DNA of 64,000 nt from Lysobacterales bacterium (GCA_016703225.1 JADJCM010000002.1:186001-250000), one strand, 5' to 3'; numbered from the stretch's first letter, positions 18,123 to 26,217 are shown. Notes: a model not told the origin generated them from the sequence alone. Translations and numbers: made by a program.

Positions 18123-18967
18123 ACGATGTGCTGATGTCCGTCGAGGAACTGCGTGCGCGCCTGCACGATTCCTTGCTGCGGGTTGCCGATGCGCGCTTTG
18201 ATCTCGCCGACCCCGATGCCGGTGCCGCGGCCTACGCCAGTGCCCACGTGCCCGGCGCGATCTACGCGCACCTCGACCGCGACCTCTCGGATCACGCCCG
18301 ACGCGGACTCGGTCGTCATCCACTTCCGGACGCGGACACGTTCGCCCGCTGGCTGGCATCGGTCGGTTACGCACCGGACCAGTGCTGGGTGGTGTACGAC
18401 GCCGACAGTGGCGCCTTCGCGGCGCGGCTGTGGTGGATGCTGCGCGCGATCGGGCATCGCGAGTTGCGCGTGCTCGATGGCGGATTCGCGGCCTGGCGTG
18501 CGGCAGGGGCGCCGCTGACCGCGGAGAACCCTTCGCGGCCCGCGACGTCGGTCGATGCCGCGTTTACCAGCGACGCGATGGTGGACATCGCTGCGGTCGA
18601 GTCGCTGCGATGCGATGCTGCCTGGCGCCTGGTCGATGCGCGCGCCGCACCGCGTTTTCGCGGCGAGGTGGAGCCGCTCGACCCGGTCGCCGGCCATGTT
18701 CCCGGCGCGATCAACCGGCCGTTCGCCGAGAACCTCGGCGCCGACGGTCGCTTCAAATCGCCCGAAATCTTGCGTGCCGAGTGGCTGCGCGTGCTCGGCG
18801 CGGTGGACCCCGGGCGGGTCGTGCACATGTGCGGCTCCGGCGTCACCGCCTGCCACAACCTGCTGGCGATGGAACACGCCGGGCTGTCCGGTTCGCGCCT
18901 GTTCCCGCCGTCGTGGAGCGGTTGGGTCAGTGACCGCAGCCGCGCGGTCGCGGCCGGCGACGTGTAA
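18119..18967 (+). CDS. sseA: Thiosulfate/3-mercaptopyruvate sulfurtransferase
   Basis: About 282 residues with two rhodanese domains. The C-terminal catalytic domain carries the loop CGSGVTA with Cys238 as sulfane carrier; the CGSGVT variant favours 3-mercaptopyruvate over thiosulfate. The first domain is inactive but conserved (LVLDGGFAAW-type segment, ARFDL). The ATG at 18119 overlaps the Nudix stop (ATGA); ATG 18113 would add two residues. The Nudix and sulfurtransferase genes form one transcription unit. Confidence 0.9.
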   Translation: MNDVLMSVEELRARLHDSLLRVADARFDLADPDAGAAAYASAHVPGAIYAHLDRDLSDHARRGLGRHPLPDADTFARWLASVGYAPDQCWVVYDADSGAFAARLWWMLRAIGHRELRVLDGGFAAWRAAGAPLTAENPSRPATSVDAAFTSDAMVDIAAVESLRCDAAWRLVDARAAPRFRGEVEPLDPVAGHVPGAINRPFAENLGADGRFKSPEILRAEWLRVLGAVDPGRVVHMCGSGVTACHNLLAMEHAGLSGSRLFPPSWSGWVSDRSRAVAAGDV

Positions 18968-19065
18968 CCGTTCCGCCACGCCACGGTCGCGCCAGCGTCG
19001 CGCGCATCGCACGGCGTCGTCATGGCGATGTCGCAGGATGGGAGCCTCTCCTACAGGGAACTTCC

Positions 19066-20433
19066 ATGCTCCGGTTGCGCTTCTTGCTCGCGGTACTCGC
19101 GATCACGTGTTCCTCTCTGGTCCAAGCCGATTCGCCGGTGTCCGGCGTGGACGCCTGGCTGCGTCTGCATGGTTCCAACACCGTGGGGCAGCGGCTGGCA
19201 CCGGAGTTGGCGGTGGCCTTTGCCGAAGCCGAAGGCTGGCGGGTCGAGTCGCGGCGCGCCGAGCGGCTCGACGAGCTGCGCATCGGCATCGTGCGCGGGC
19301 GCGAGCGGGGCGTGATCGAAATCGCCGCACATGGCACCGGCACCGGCTTGCAGGCACTGCTCGACGGGCGCGCCGATCTGTGGATGGCATCGCGCGCGGT
19401 GACCGCGGAGGAGTTGCAGCGCGCCTCGGCGTGGGGGCGGCTCGACCATCCGCGCCAGGAGCACGTGATCGCGCTCGATGGCGTCGCGGTGATCGTGCAT
19501 CCGCGCAGCACGCTGCGCACGCTCGCGATCAGCGACGTGCGGCGCCTGTTCAGCGGCGAGGCGCGCGACTGGGCAGCGCTCGGCCGCGCGCCCGGCAAGG
19601 TCGCCGTGCATGCGCGCGACGACCGCTCCGGCACGTTCGACACCTTCCGCTCGCTGGTGCTGGACGGCGCGCCGCTGGTGGCGACGGCGCAGCGCTACGA
19701 ATCCTCGGATGAACTGGTCGCCGCGGTCGCCGCAGATCCCGATGCGATCGGTTTCGTCGGTCTCGATTCGGTCGCGGGTACGCGTGCACTGGCGATCTCC
19801 GACACCGGTACGCGCGCGCTTGAGCCGCGGCGGCTGGAAGTAGCGACCGAGGACTACGCGCTCTCGCGCCGGCTCTATCTCTACGCTCCGGAACTGCAGT
19901 CCGAGCGCGTGCGCGCCTTCATCGAGTTTGCCCAGGGCGAGGTCGGCCAGCGCATCGCCGAACGCGTCGGCTTCGTCGGCCAGCAGCTCACCGCAGTGCG
20001 CGAAACGCCGCGTGCGGACATGCCGTCGGAGTACCTGGCGCTGACCGAGGGCGCGCAACGGGTGTCCGTGAATTTCCGCTTCGACACCGGGCTCACCTAT
20101 CTCGATGGCAAGGCCTTGCGTGACCTGCAGCGGCTGGCCGAGTTCCTCGACAGCGAGGCGATGCGCGGTGTCGAGGTCGCGCTGATCGGATTCTCGGACG
20201 CCAAGGAAGCCAGCCCGATCGACGCCATCATGCTGTCGAACGATCGCGCCGACTACATCGCGCAGATGTTGAATCGCGCCGGCGTGCCGGTGCGGCGCAT
20301 CCGCGGCATGGCCGACGCTTCCCCGGTCGCGAGCAACCGCAGCGAGATCGGGCGCGGCAAGAACCGACGCGTCGAAGTTTGGGTGCGGGCGCGCGCGGCC
20401 GCGGCGATCGATGCTGCACGATCGACCCGTTGA
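19066..20433 (+). CDS. PstS-like substrate-binding domain fused to an OmpA peptidoglycan-binding domain
   Basis: 455 residues. A signal peptide (LRLRFLLAVLAITCSSLVQA) precedes a PstS/PBP-like phosphate-binding-type domain (LRLHGSNTVGQRLAPELA at about 32-50, HGTGTGLQALLDGRADLWMASR, RDDRSGTFDTFRSLVL). Residues about 335-445 form an OmpA/MotB domain (VNFRFDTGLTYLDGKAL, LSNDRADYIAQML, RNRRVEVWV), which holds peptidoglycan. The fusion would anchor a soluble ligand-binding domain to the cell wall; the ligand is not proven. ACAGGGAAC precedes the ATG. Confidence 0.85.
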   Translation: MLRLRFLLAVLAITCSSLVQADSPVSGVDAWLRLHGSNTVGQRLAPELAVAFAEAEGWRVESRRAERLDELRIGIVRGRERGVIEIAAHGTGTGLQALLDGRADLWMASRAVTAEELQRASAWGRLDHPRQEHVIALDGVAVIVHPRSTLRTLAISDVRRLFSGEARDWAALGRAPGKVAVHARDDRSGTFDTFRSLVLDGAPLVATAQRYESSDELVAAVAADPDAIGFVGLDSVAGTRALAISDTGTRALEPRRLEVATEDYALSRRLYLYAPELQSERVRAFIEFAQGEVGQRIAERVGFVGQQLTAVRETPRADMPSEYLALTEGAQRVSVNFRFDTGLTYLDGKALRDLQRLAEFLDSEAMRGVEVALIGFSDAKEASPIDAIMLSNDRADYIAQMLNRAGVPVRRIRGMADASPVASNRSEIGRGKNRRVEVWVRARAAAAIDAARSTR

Positions 20434-20556
20434 GCGCGCCCACGCGGCGGTGGCAGGGGTCTTTCGGATGACGGTGCGCCGCATCAGCTCGAGCGTGGTT
20501 TTTCGGCGGTGCGTACGGAAACCGCGCTCGATATCGACGAGGTGTTGCTGCGTACT

Positions 20557-21222
20557 TCACTCGGTGGCCGCGGCCGGCGCGTTGTCGGTGCATTGGATGC
20601 TCTGGTCGACGGCGGCGATGGTCGCGAGTGCGGTTTCCGACCAGTCGCCGTTTGCCGGGCGCATGTCGCCGAGCACGAGGAAGCGCGAGCCGGTGCTCGA
20701 TGGCGGGAGGTCGAAGCCTTCGTAGATCTGCGGGTCACCCAGGAAGGTGAATCGATAGACCACGCCGGTGATTTCCCGGCCGCACCAGCGCACGCTGCGG
20801 CCCGGAAGCGGACCTTCGGAGGGGGCGCGCTCCGATGCCATCGCGCCGGCCAGTGTTGCCAGGTAGTCCGCCACCTCCATCGCGTATTCCGGCGAGTGCA
20901 GTTCGAGTTCAAAGTCGCCGCGTTCTACGGTCCAGCTCGGGTAGGCGTCGCGGTCGACGGTTGCGCGCAGCACTGCCGGGTACCGGAAGCGGACGCCGGC
21001 TTGCGCGAACTCGGTCAATTCGGCGAGTGCGGATTGCGAAGGTGCGCCGCGCAGTTCGTCCACCATCGCGTCGACGAAAACGCCCGCCAGCGAACGTTCA
21101 CGCGCCTCGGCCGGCGCGGGTGCTGGAGGATCACTTCCGCCGCATCCGGCCAGGGCCATCAGCAGGCACGCACAGGCGCCGCGATGGGGTCTTGAGGCGT
21201 GTTGGCCGGCTCGCCGCGTCAT
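20557..21222 (-). CDS. Lipoprotein of unknown function
   Basis: 221 residues. A basic N-terminus and short hydrophobic stretch lead to the lipobox LMALAGC, so the mature protein is probably lipid-anchored at a Cys near residue 27. The rest is a mixed α/β soluble part with GRSVRWCGREITGVVYRF and LPPSSTGSRFLVLGD segments. No family recognised. Its ATG overlaps the stop of the DUF808 gene upstream (ATGA), which suggests shared expression. Confidence 0.75.
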   Translation of the reverse strand: MTRRAGQHASRPHRGACACLLMALAGCGGSDPPAPAPAEARERSLAGVFVDAMVDELRGAPSQSALAELTEFAQAGVRFRYPAVLRATVDRDAYPSWTVERGDFELELHSPEYAMEVADYLATLAGAMASERAPSEGPLPGRSVRWCGREITGVVYRFTFLGDPQIYEGFDLPPSSTGSRFLVLGDMRPANGDWSETALATIAAVDQSIQCTDNAPAAATE

Positions 21223-22133
21223 TTCCCGCGCAACCTCTGCACACCCGCGACCACGGCGAGCACGAGCGCCCCGGCGAGGATGCCGACGACCAGATCGAAC
21301 AGCATCGACAGCAGCCAGCCCAGCGTCTGCGCGTGCAGGCTTTCGCCGAAGTGATGCAGTGCGGGAACGCCTTCGACCAGGATGTGGCCACCGACCAGGA
21401 ACATCGCGGCGGTGCCGGCGAAGGACAGGAACTTCATCAGCTTGGGCGCGCCCCAGAGCAGGAACCGGCCGATGCCGCGCTTGAGCTTCGCGAACGCGGC
21501 GGCGCGCGCGTCACGCGAGAGATAGAGGCCAAGGTCGTCGAGCTTGACGATGCCGCCAACCAGCCCGTAGACGCCGATGGTCATGATGATCGCGACGCCG
21601 ACCAGCACGCCGACCTGCACCGAGAACGCCTTGGCGGCAACCGCGCCGAGTGAGATCACGATGATCTCGGCGGACAGAATGAAGTCGGTGCGCACCGCGC
21701 CTTTGATCTTGTCCTTCTCCCACTGGACCATGTCGACCTGCTCGTCGCTCACGGCCTGGACCAGCTCGGCATGGTGCTGGTCGTCTTCCTTCTTGCTGTG
21801 CAGGAACTTGTGGAACAGCTTCTCGACGCCTTCGAAGCACAGGAATGCGCCGCCGATCATCAGCAGCGGCTTGATCGCCCAGGCCGCCAGCGCGCTGATG
21901 ATCAATGCCGCCGGCACCAGGATCATCTTGTTCACCGCCGAACCTTTCGCGACCGCCCACACCACCGGTAATTCGCGGTCGGCGTTCACGCCCGCAACCT
22001 GCTGCGCATTCAGCGCCAGGTCGTCACCCAGCACGCCCGCGGTCTTCTTCGCCGCCACCTTGGTCATCACCGCAACGTCGTCGAGCAGGGTCGCGATGTC
22101 GTCGAGCAGGGCAAAGAAACTGGAGCTGGGCAT
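21219..22133 (-). CDS. DUF808 family inner-membrane protein
   Basis: 304 residues with about six hydrophobic segments. The start SSFFALLDDIATLLDDVAVMTKVAAKKTAGVLGDDLA and the segment LPVVWAVAKGSAVNKMILVPAAL are characteristic of DUF808 (YedI) proteins, whose function is not established. A charged loop (SKKEDDQHHAELVQ) separates the first and second membrane halves. It is the first gene of a two-gene unit with the downstream lipoprotein. Confidence 0.9.
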   Translation of the reverse strand: MPSSSFFALLDDIATLLDDVAVMTKVAAKKTAGVLGDDLALNAQQVAGVNADRELPVVWAVAKGSAVNKMILVPAALIISALAAWAIKPLLMIGGAFLCFEGVEKLFHKFLHSKKEDDQHHAELVQAVSDEQVDMVQWEKDKIKGAVRTDFILSAEIIVISLGAVAAKAFSVQVGVLVGVAIIMTIGVYGLVGGIVKLDDLGLYLSRDARAAAFAKLKRGIGRFLLWGAPKLMKFLSFAGTAAMFLVGGHILVEGVPALHHFGESLHAQTLGWLLSMLFDLVVGILAGALVLAVVAGVQRLRGK

Positions 22134-22301
22134 GATGCAGGACCGAAAGCGAACGGATGGCGGATTCTGCCGGCAGCGCGCCTGAAGCCCAAGCTCCGGT
22201 TTTCCGCCGCAGCCGCCGCGCAGGGCGCTTCCGATCGAGCCGCGTCATGTGGATCAGTGGGTTGCGGGCGCAACCGTCAGCGCGGAGCGCGGTCAAGCTG
22301 C

Positions 22302-22500
22302 TCAGCCCAAATCCCCGAAGCGGGTTTGCAGGGCGGCGATTGCGGCGAGGCCGGCGGTTTCGGTGCGGAGGATGCGCGGGCCGAGGGTGATGCGCTGGAA
22401 GCGGGCCTGTTCGAGCACGGCCAGGTCGCGGTCGGAGAAGCCGCCTTCGGCGAGCAGGCGCGCGGCGCGCTCCAGCGGCAGCGGCGATTCGATCTTGGGC
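22302..22500 (-). pseudogene. rsmE 3' fragment, internally deleted
   Basis: It matches the C-terminal end of RsmE (GGFSDRDLAVLEQARF, then LGPRILRTETAGLAA). Compared with intact rsmE at 26218-26949, about 34 codons including the GPEG motif are missing, apparently by an in-frame deletion between short similar sequences (CTTCGG/CGTCGG). The N-terminal two thirds are absent and there is no plausible start, so it should not make a working methyltransferase. Confidence 0.85.
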
Positions 22501-22576
22501 GCTTCGCAGTTGCGCTGCCGCTGGATCTGCCGCGATCCCTGTTGATTGGCAGCTTCGCGCACGTCCGCATCGGCTC

Positions 22577-23548
22577 TCAAGGCCCTGGCGACGTTGCCGT
22601 GTCGGCGTCGGTGCGGCGCATGCGCAACAACTGATTCGAGATTTCCTGGGCCGCTTCGTAGATCTGCGGGCTGTAGGTCCGCTGCCAGACGGTTTGCAAC
22701 GAGATCCCGGGCCGACAGAGCCCGGGCTCTGCGCAGCCGACCCATGCGCGCAGCGAATCCGCGCCGCACTGTCCGGACAACTGGCAGGACGCCATCTGCG
22801 CAGCGAGGGACTGTGCGGTACGCAGGGATTGCCGCGCCTGGCTGCCAGAGAACAGGGATTCCCCGAGGTCGATGCGGGCGCCGCGATTGAGCAGGAAATC
22901 CATGGTCATTTCCAACGCTTCGCCGGAGCGCGTCCTGCTCAACAGGTCTCCCGCGATCGTCATCGCTGCGGGCAGATCGGTTTGGGCCAGCTCATTCAGC
23001 CCCGATGCACGGTAGACATCATCGGTGTGGGGAAGCGCATCAGCGTCGCGTTCGATCACCTCCCTCGGTTCGACGATGGCACCATCACAGAACCGTTCGA
23101 GGAAAGCGAGTTGGGCCTGCTTCGAGGGGTCATTGCGGAACTCATCCGGGTTCTTGGCCAGTCGCTTCCTATCCAGCTGCAAGGCGATGCCGCAGGTGAA
23201 TCGCGCCACTCGGCGCTGCGAAAGCCCCTCCGATGTTTGCTGCCAGTAGGGATCGCCGACCTTGGTGAGCAATTCGGCGTAGCTACTGACTTGGCCGGGG
23301 TGGCGCGTGCCCGTGCCCGTGTCCAGAGCATCAACGCCCGAGTACGATGGCGGCGATGGGTTCGCTGGAACCGCAGGCTCATGCTCCGGTGCAGTAGCGT
23401 TGCCGGCAACGGATGTCGCCATTGAACCGTTCCCTGCCTCGGACTTCTCCTCGGTCATCTGTGCCGGACCGGCCCACCAATGGGCGAGCCCTCCGAGGAG
23501 GAGGGCCGCCACTGCGAATGCCAGCAGAACGCGCATACGACTACTCAC
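22577..23548 (-). CDS. Anchored protein B1 of the duplicated unit, unknown function
   Basis: 323 residues from GTG 23548, which overlaps the A1 stop, so the pair is translationally coupled. An N-terminal hydrophobic segment (RVLLAFAVAALLLGGLAHWW) anchors or exports it, followed by a Pro/Gly/Ala-rich linker to about residue 80. A helical domain with conserved cysteines follows (FTCGIALQLDRKRLAKNPDEF, FCDGAIVEP, CQLSGQCGADSLRAWVGC), then SLQTVWQRTYSPQIYEAAQEI near the C-terminus. I recognise no family. It is very similar to B2 at 24570-25553, diverging mainly in the linker. Confidence 0.75.
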   Translation of the reverse strand: MSSRMRVLLAFAVAALLLGGLAHWWAGPAQMTEEKSEAGNGSMATSVAGNATAPEHEPAVPANPSPPSYSGVDALDTGTGTRHPGQVSSYAELLTKVGDPYWQQTSEGLSQRRVARFTCGIALQLDRKRLAKNPDEFRNDPSKQAQLAFLERFCDGAIVEPREVIERDADALPHTDDVYRASGLNELAQTDLPAAMTIAGDLLSRTRSGEALEMTMDFLLNRGARIDLGESLFSGSQARQSLRTAQSLAAQMASCQLSGQCGADSLRAWVGCAEPGLCRPGISLQTVWQRTYSPQIYEAAQEISNQLLRMRRTDADTATSPGP

Positions 23549-24053
23549 AGCTTGAAAAGGGATCAGGCTCGAACTGATCCGCCCCGAAAATTCCGTTTCG
23601 GAGCCAGGTCCAGGATCCGTTGGAAAGCACCAACTCGACCTCGCCCAAATGCGGGATCATCCCATTCTCCTCCAGTGCAAACTGCACAACATCCTGGAGA
23701 ATTCCGGGGTCAGTGCTGCAGCTGTATATGTGACTGGCGTCTACCTCGGAGCCGTCCTCCTTCACATAGACGCCGCTGTGCACTTCGTACCCAGGACGCT
23801 CAGGAAGGCCGCCACCGCCTCCGCCACCGTAGTAGTAGGGGTCGGGATCGGGATTGTGGTTTCCGCCACCGCCCCCGGATCCACCGCCCCCTTCGTAGTA
23901 CCAGCAATACAGGTAGTTTTGGCTGCCGCCACCGCCGGAGACCGAGCCGGACTGGCAGTGCCAGCCCGATCCGGTGTCGATCATGGCGTTGGTCTGCACT
24001 GGAAGTGCGAGACAGAGCAGGAAAACAAGCGAAGAGACGGTTCGAAGCAGCAT
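23541..24053 (-). CDS. Gly-rich secreted protein A1 of the duplicated unit
   Basis: 170 residues from ATG 24053, with AGGGA eight bases upstream. The signal peptide is LLRTVSSLVFLLCLALPVQTNA. The mature protein has a Cys-containing start (SGWHCQSG), a poly-Gly/Tyr region with a DPDPYYYGGGG stretch, then a compact end (VYVKEDGSEVDASHIYSC, VELVLSNGSWTW). Four cysteines could form two disulfides. It is about four-fifths identical by eye to A2, differing most in the Gly-rich loops. Function unknown; the coupling to B1 implies a shared envelope role. Confidence 0.75.
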   Translation of the reverse strand: MLLRTVSSLVFLLCLALPVQTNAMIDTGSGWHCQSGSVSGGGGSQNYLYCWYYEGGGGSGGGGGNHNPDPDPYYYGGGGGGGLPERPGYEVHSGVYVKEDGSEVDASHIYSCSTDPGILQDVVQFALEENGMIPHLGEVELVLSNGSWTWLRNGIFGADQFEPDPFSSCE

Positions 24054-24107
24054 GGACGAATCCCTGTGATTGGGTGGGCAGGCGCGACTCCTGATCGCGC
24101 GGCGCGC

Positions 24108-24139
24108 ACCGTAGCCAGAGGGGGGGGGGGGGCTGTCAA
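24108..24139 (-). promoter_or_regulatory. Candidate promoter of A1 with 13-C tract in the spacer
   Basis: On the minus strand a perfect -35 hexamer TTGACA (24139-24134) is followed by G, thirteen C, TCTGGC and a TACGGT -10-like hexamer (24113-24108). The spacer is 20 bp, three more than the usual 17. The A1 start codon is about 55 bases downstream. Slippage in the C tract would change spacing and promoter strength. The -10 is weak, so this is a candidate. Confidence 0.5.
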
Positions 24140-24217
24140 CAGTTTGTTGCATTGATCAACATCGGTTCAAACGCCTCACGAAGTATCCCTTAGGTTGTAG
24201 CGCGGGGGAGATTCCGG

Positions 24218-24485
24218 CTAGCCCAAATCCCCGAAGCGCGTTTGCAAGGCGGCGATGGCGGCGAGGCCGGCGGTTTCGGTGCGTAGGATGCGCGGGCCGA
24301 GGGTGATGCGCTGGAAGCGGGCCTGTTCGAGTACGGCCAGGTCGCGGTCGGAGAAGCCGCCTTCGGGGCCGATGGCGATGGCGACGCTGTCGCGGCACTC
24401 GATGCGCGACAGCGTCTCGCCGCCGTCCGGGTGCAGCACCAGGCGGGTGTCGTCGCCGTCGGCGAACAGGCGCGCTAGCGGCAGC
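24218..24485 (-). pseudogene. rsmE 3' fragment, SPOUT end preserved
   Basis: It matches the last 80-90 codons of rsmE in frame, down to the same TAG stop position. The SAM-binding SPOUT knot motifs IAIGPEGGFSDRDL and LGPRILRTETAGLAA are intact and no stop interrupts the frame. Upstream homology ends near 24485, so the RNA-binding N-terminal part is missing. Probably not functional alone. Confidence 0.85.
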
Positions 24486-24569
24486 GGATTGTTCTCGGGC
24501 GCATCACGCTGACGCTGGAGCTGCCGCGACTCCTATCGACTGGCGGCTTCGCGCAAGTCGAATCGGTTC

Positions 24570-25553
24570 TCAGGGGCCGGGCGACAATGTCGTCTCGGCG
24601 TCGGTGCGGCGCATGCGCAAGAGTTGGTTCGAAATCTCCTGGGCGGCTTCGTAGATCTGCGGGCTGTAGGTTCGCTGCCAGACGGTTTGCAACGAGATCC
24701 CGGGCCGACAGAGCCCAGCATGTTCGCAGCCGACCCATGCGCGCAAGGAATCCGCGCCACATTGTCCGGTCAGTTGGCAGGATGCCATTTGCGCGGCGAG
24801 GGACTGGGCAGTACGCAGAGATTGCCGCGCCTGGTTTCCGGAGAACAGGGATTCGCCGAGGTCGATGCGGGCACCGCGATTGAGCAGGAAATCCATGGTC
24901 ATTTCCAGTGCTTCGCCGGAGCGCGTCTTGCTCAACAGGTCACCCGCGATCGTCATCGCTGCGGGCAAGTCGGTTTCTGCCAATTCGATCAGCCCCGACG
25001 CACGGTAGACATCGTCGGTGTGTGGAAGCGCATCGGCGTCGCGTTCAATTACATCCCGCGACTCCGCGATCACGCCGTCACAGAACCGTCCGAGGAAGGC
25101 GAGTTGGGCCTGCTTCGAGGGGTCATTGCGGAACTCATCCGGGTTCTTGGCCAGTCTCCTCCGGTCCAGCATCAAGGCGATAGCGCAGGTGGAGTAGGCC
25201 TTGCGACGAAGCGAAATTCCCTCCGATGTTTGCCGCCAGTAGGGATCGCCGACCTTGGCGAGCAATTCGGCGTAGCTGCCGACATGGCTGGGGTGGCGTG
25301 TGCCCGCTTCGGTGCGCACGCCCGGACCCGGCGCATCATTGCCCGAGTGCGATCGTGGCGATGCGTTCGCCGGAACTTCGATCTCAGGCTTCGGCGGGGC
25401 GGAGTTGCCGGCACCGGGAGCCAAGCTTGAGCCATTGCCGGCCGCGGACGACTCCGCGGTCACCTGCGCCGGATTGGCCCACCAATGGGCGAGCCCTCCG
25501 AGAAGGAGGGCCGTCACTGCGAATGCCAGCAGAAGGCGCGCCCGACTACTCAC
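24570..25553 (-). CDS. Anchored protein B2 of the duplicated unit, unknown function
   Basis: 327 residues from GTG 25553, overlapping the A2 stop. It has the same design as B1: membrane segment (RLLLAFAVTALLLGGLAHWW), variable Pro/Ala/Gly linker, then a conserved helical domain with paired cysteines (CGADSLRAWVGC, LCRPGISLQTVWQ). Differences from B1 cluster in the linker and around YSTCAIALMLDRRRL; the C-terminal 150 residues are nearly identical. An upstream in-frame ATG at 25574 would delete the overlap and is less likely. No family recognised. Confidence 0.75.
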   Translation of the reverse strand: MSSRARLLLAFAVTALLLGGLAHWWANPAQVTAESSAAGNGSSLAPGAGNSAPPKPEIEVPANASPRSHSGNDAPGPGVRTEAGTRHPSHVGSYAELLAKVGDPYWRQTSEGISLRRKAYSTCAIALMLDRRRLAKNPDEFRNDPSKQAQLAFLGRFCDGVIAESRDVIERDADALPHTDDVYRASGLIELAETDLPAAMTIAGDLLSKTRSGEALEMTMDFLLNRGARIDLGESLFSGNQARQSLRTAQSLAAQMASCQLTGQCGADSLRAWVGCEHAGLCRPGISLQTVWQRTYSPQIYEAAQEISNQLLRMRRTDAETTLSPGP

Positions 25554-26058
25554 AGTTTGAATCGACCACTGCATCGAACTGATCTGCGCCCCCGATGTTG
25601 TTTCGGAACCAGGTCCAGGAGCCGTTGGAGAGCACCAGCTCGACCTCGCCGTAGCGCGGGATCATCCCGTTCTCTTCCAGTGCAGACTGCACGACATCCT
25701 GGAGAATTCCGTACGGAGTGCTGCAGCTGTACATGTGACTGGCATCGACCACGGAGCCGTCCTCCTTCACGTAGACGCCATTGTGCACTTCGTACCCAGG
25801 ACGCGCAGGAAGGCCAGTAACGCCACCGCCGCCGCCATAGTAGTAGGGGTCGGGATCGGGGTTGTAGCTCCCTCCGCCTCCGCCTCCGCCGCCGCCATCG
25901 TAGTACCAGCAGTACAGGTAGGTTTGACTGCTGCCGCCGCCAGAGGTCGATCCGGACTGGCAGTGCCAGCCCGATCCGCTGTCAATCATGGCGTTGGTCC
26001 GCACAGGAAGTGCGAGACAGAGCAGGAAAACAAGCGAAGAGACGGTTCGAAGCAGCAT
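25546..26058 (-). CDS. Gly-rich secreted protein A2 of the duplicated unit
   Basis: 170 residues, exactly as long as A1. The signal peptide is the same but for one residue (ALPVRTNA). The Gly/Tyr-rich middle differs in composition and spacing (DGGGGGGGGG, YYYGGGGGVTG), and the C-terminal segment differs at a few positions. An open frame continues upstream through the poly-C tract to an ATG at 26154, but AGGGA before the ATG at 26058 and the clean signal peptide support the shorter form. Secreted; function unknown. Confidence 0.75.
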   Translation of the reverse strand: MLLRTVSSLVFLLCLALPVRTNAMIDSGSGWHCQSGSTSGGGSSQTYLYCWYYDGGGGGGGGGSYNPDPDPYYYGGGGGVTGLPARPGYEVHNGVYVKEDGSVVDASHMYSCSTPYGILQDVVQSALEENGMIPRYGEVELVLSNGSWTWFRNNIGGADQFDAVVDSNCE

Positions 26059-26112
26059 GGACGAATCCCTGTGATTGGGTGGGCAGGCGCGACTCCTGAT
26101 CGCGCGGCGCGC

Positions 26113-26141
26113 ACCGTAGCCAGAGGGGGGGGGGCTGTCAA
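26113..26141 (-). promoter_or_regulatory. Candidate promoter of A2 with 10-C tract in the spacer
   Basis: A -35 hexamer TTGACA (26141-26136), then G, ten C, TCTGGC and TACGGT (26118-26113). The spacer is 17 bp, the optimum for sigma-70. This copy is therefore expected to be stronger than the A1 promoter, which has the same hexamers and a 20-bp spacer. Confidence 0.52.
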
Positions 26142-26217
26142 CAGTTTGTTGCATTGATCAACATCGGTTTCCGATGCTCTGAGGGTTCTCCCGACCGTGG
26201 TGCTGGGGAGGTTTCGA

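Larger units (their letters stand above)
22302..24167 (-). repeat. Tandem duplication, distal copy (A1-B1-rsmE fragment)
   Basis: This 1.87-kb unit repeats the 24218-26169 unit in the same orientation. Reading along the minus strand it holds a leader with a poly-C tract, secreted gene A1, anchored gene B1 and a 3' fragment of rsmE ending at that gene's stop codon. Homology stops abruptly just past the AACATCGGTT motif at 24167 and at the rsmE stop at 22302. Confidence 0.88.
24218..26169 (-). repeat. Tandem duplication, proximal copy (A2-B2-rsmE fragment)
   Basis: This is the 1.95-kb partner of 22302-24167, lying next to intact rsmE. The leader from the A start codon to AACATCGGTT is identical in both copies apart from the length of the C tract (10 here, 13 in the other), while the coding parts have diverged more. 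Confidence 0.88.

Noticed and set aside
18968..19065. Single REP-like stretch (GGGAGCCTCTCCTACAG) before the PstS-OmpA gene
   Set aside because: Resembles one degenerate arm of the REP core, but no partner arm is present; could be chance.
26059..26154. N-terminal extension of A2 (and A1) through the poly-C tract to an upstream ATG
   Set aside because: The frame is open in both copies because 13 and 10 C differ by three, but the internal ATG has a ribosome site and begins a clean signal peptide; the tract fits a promoter spacer better.
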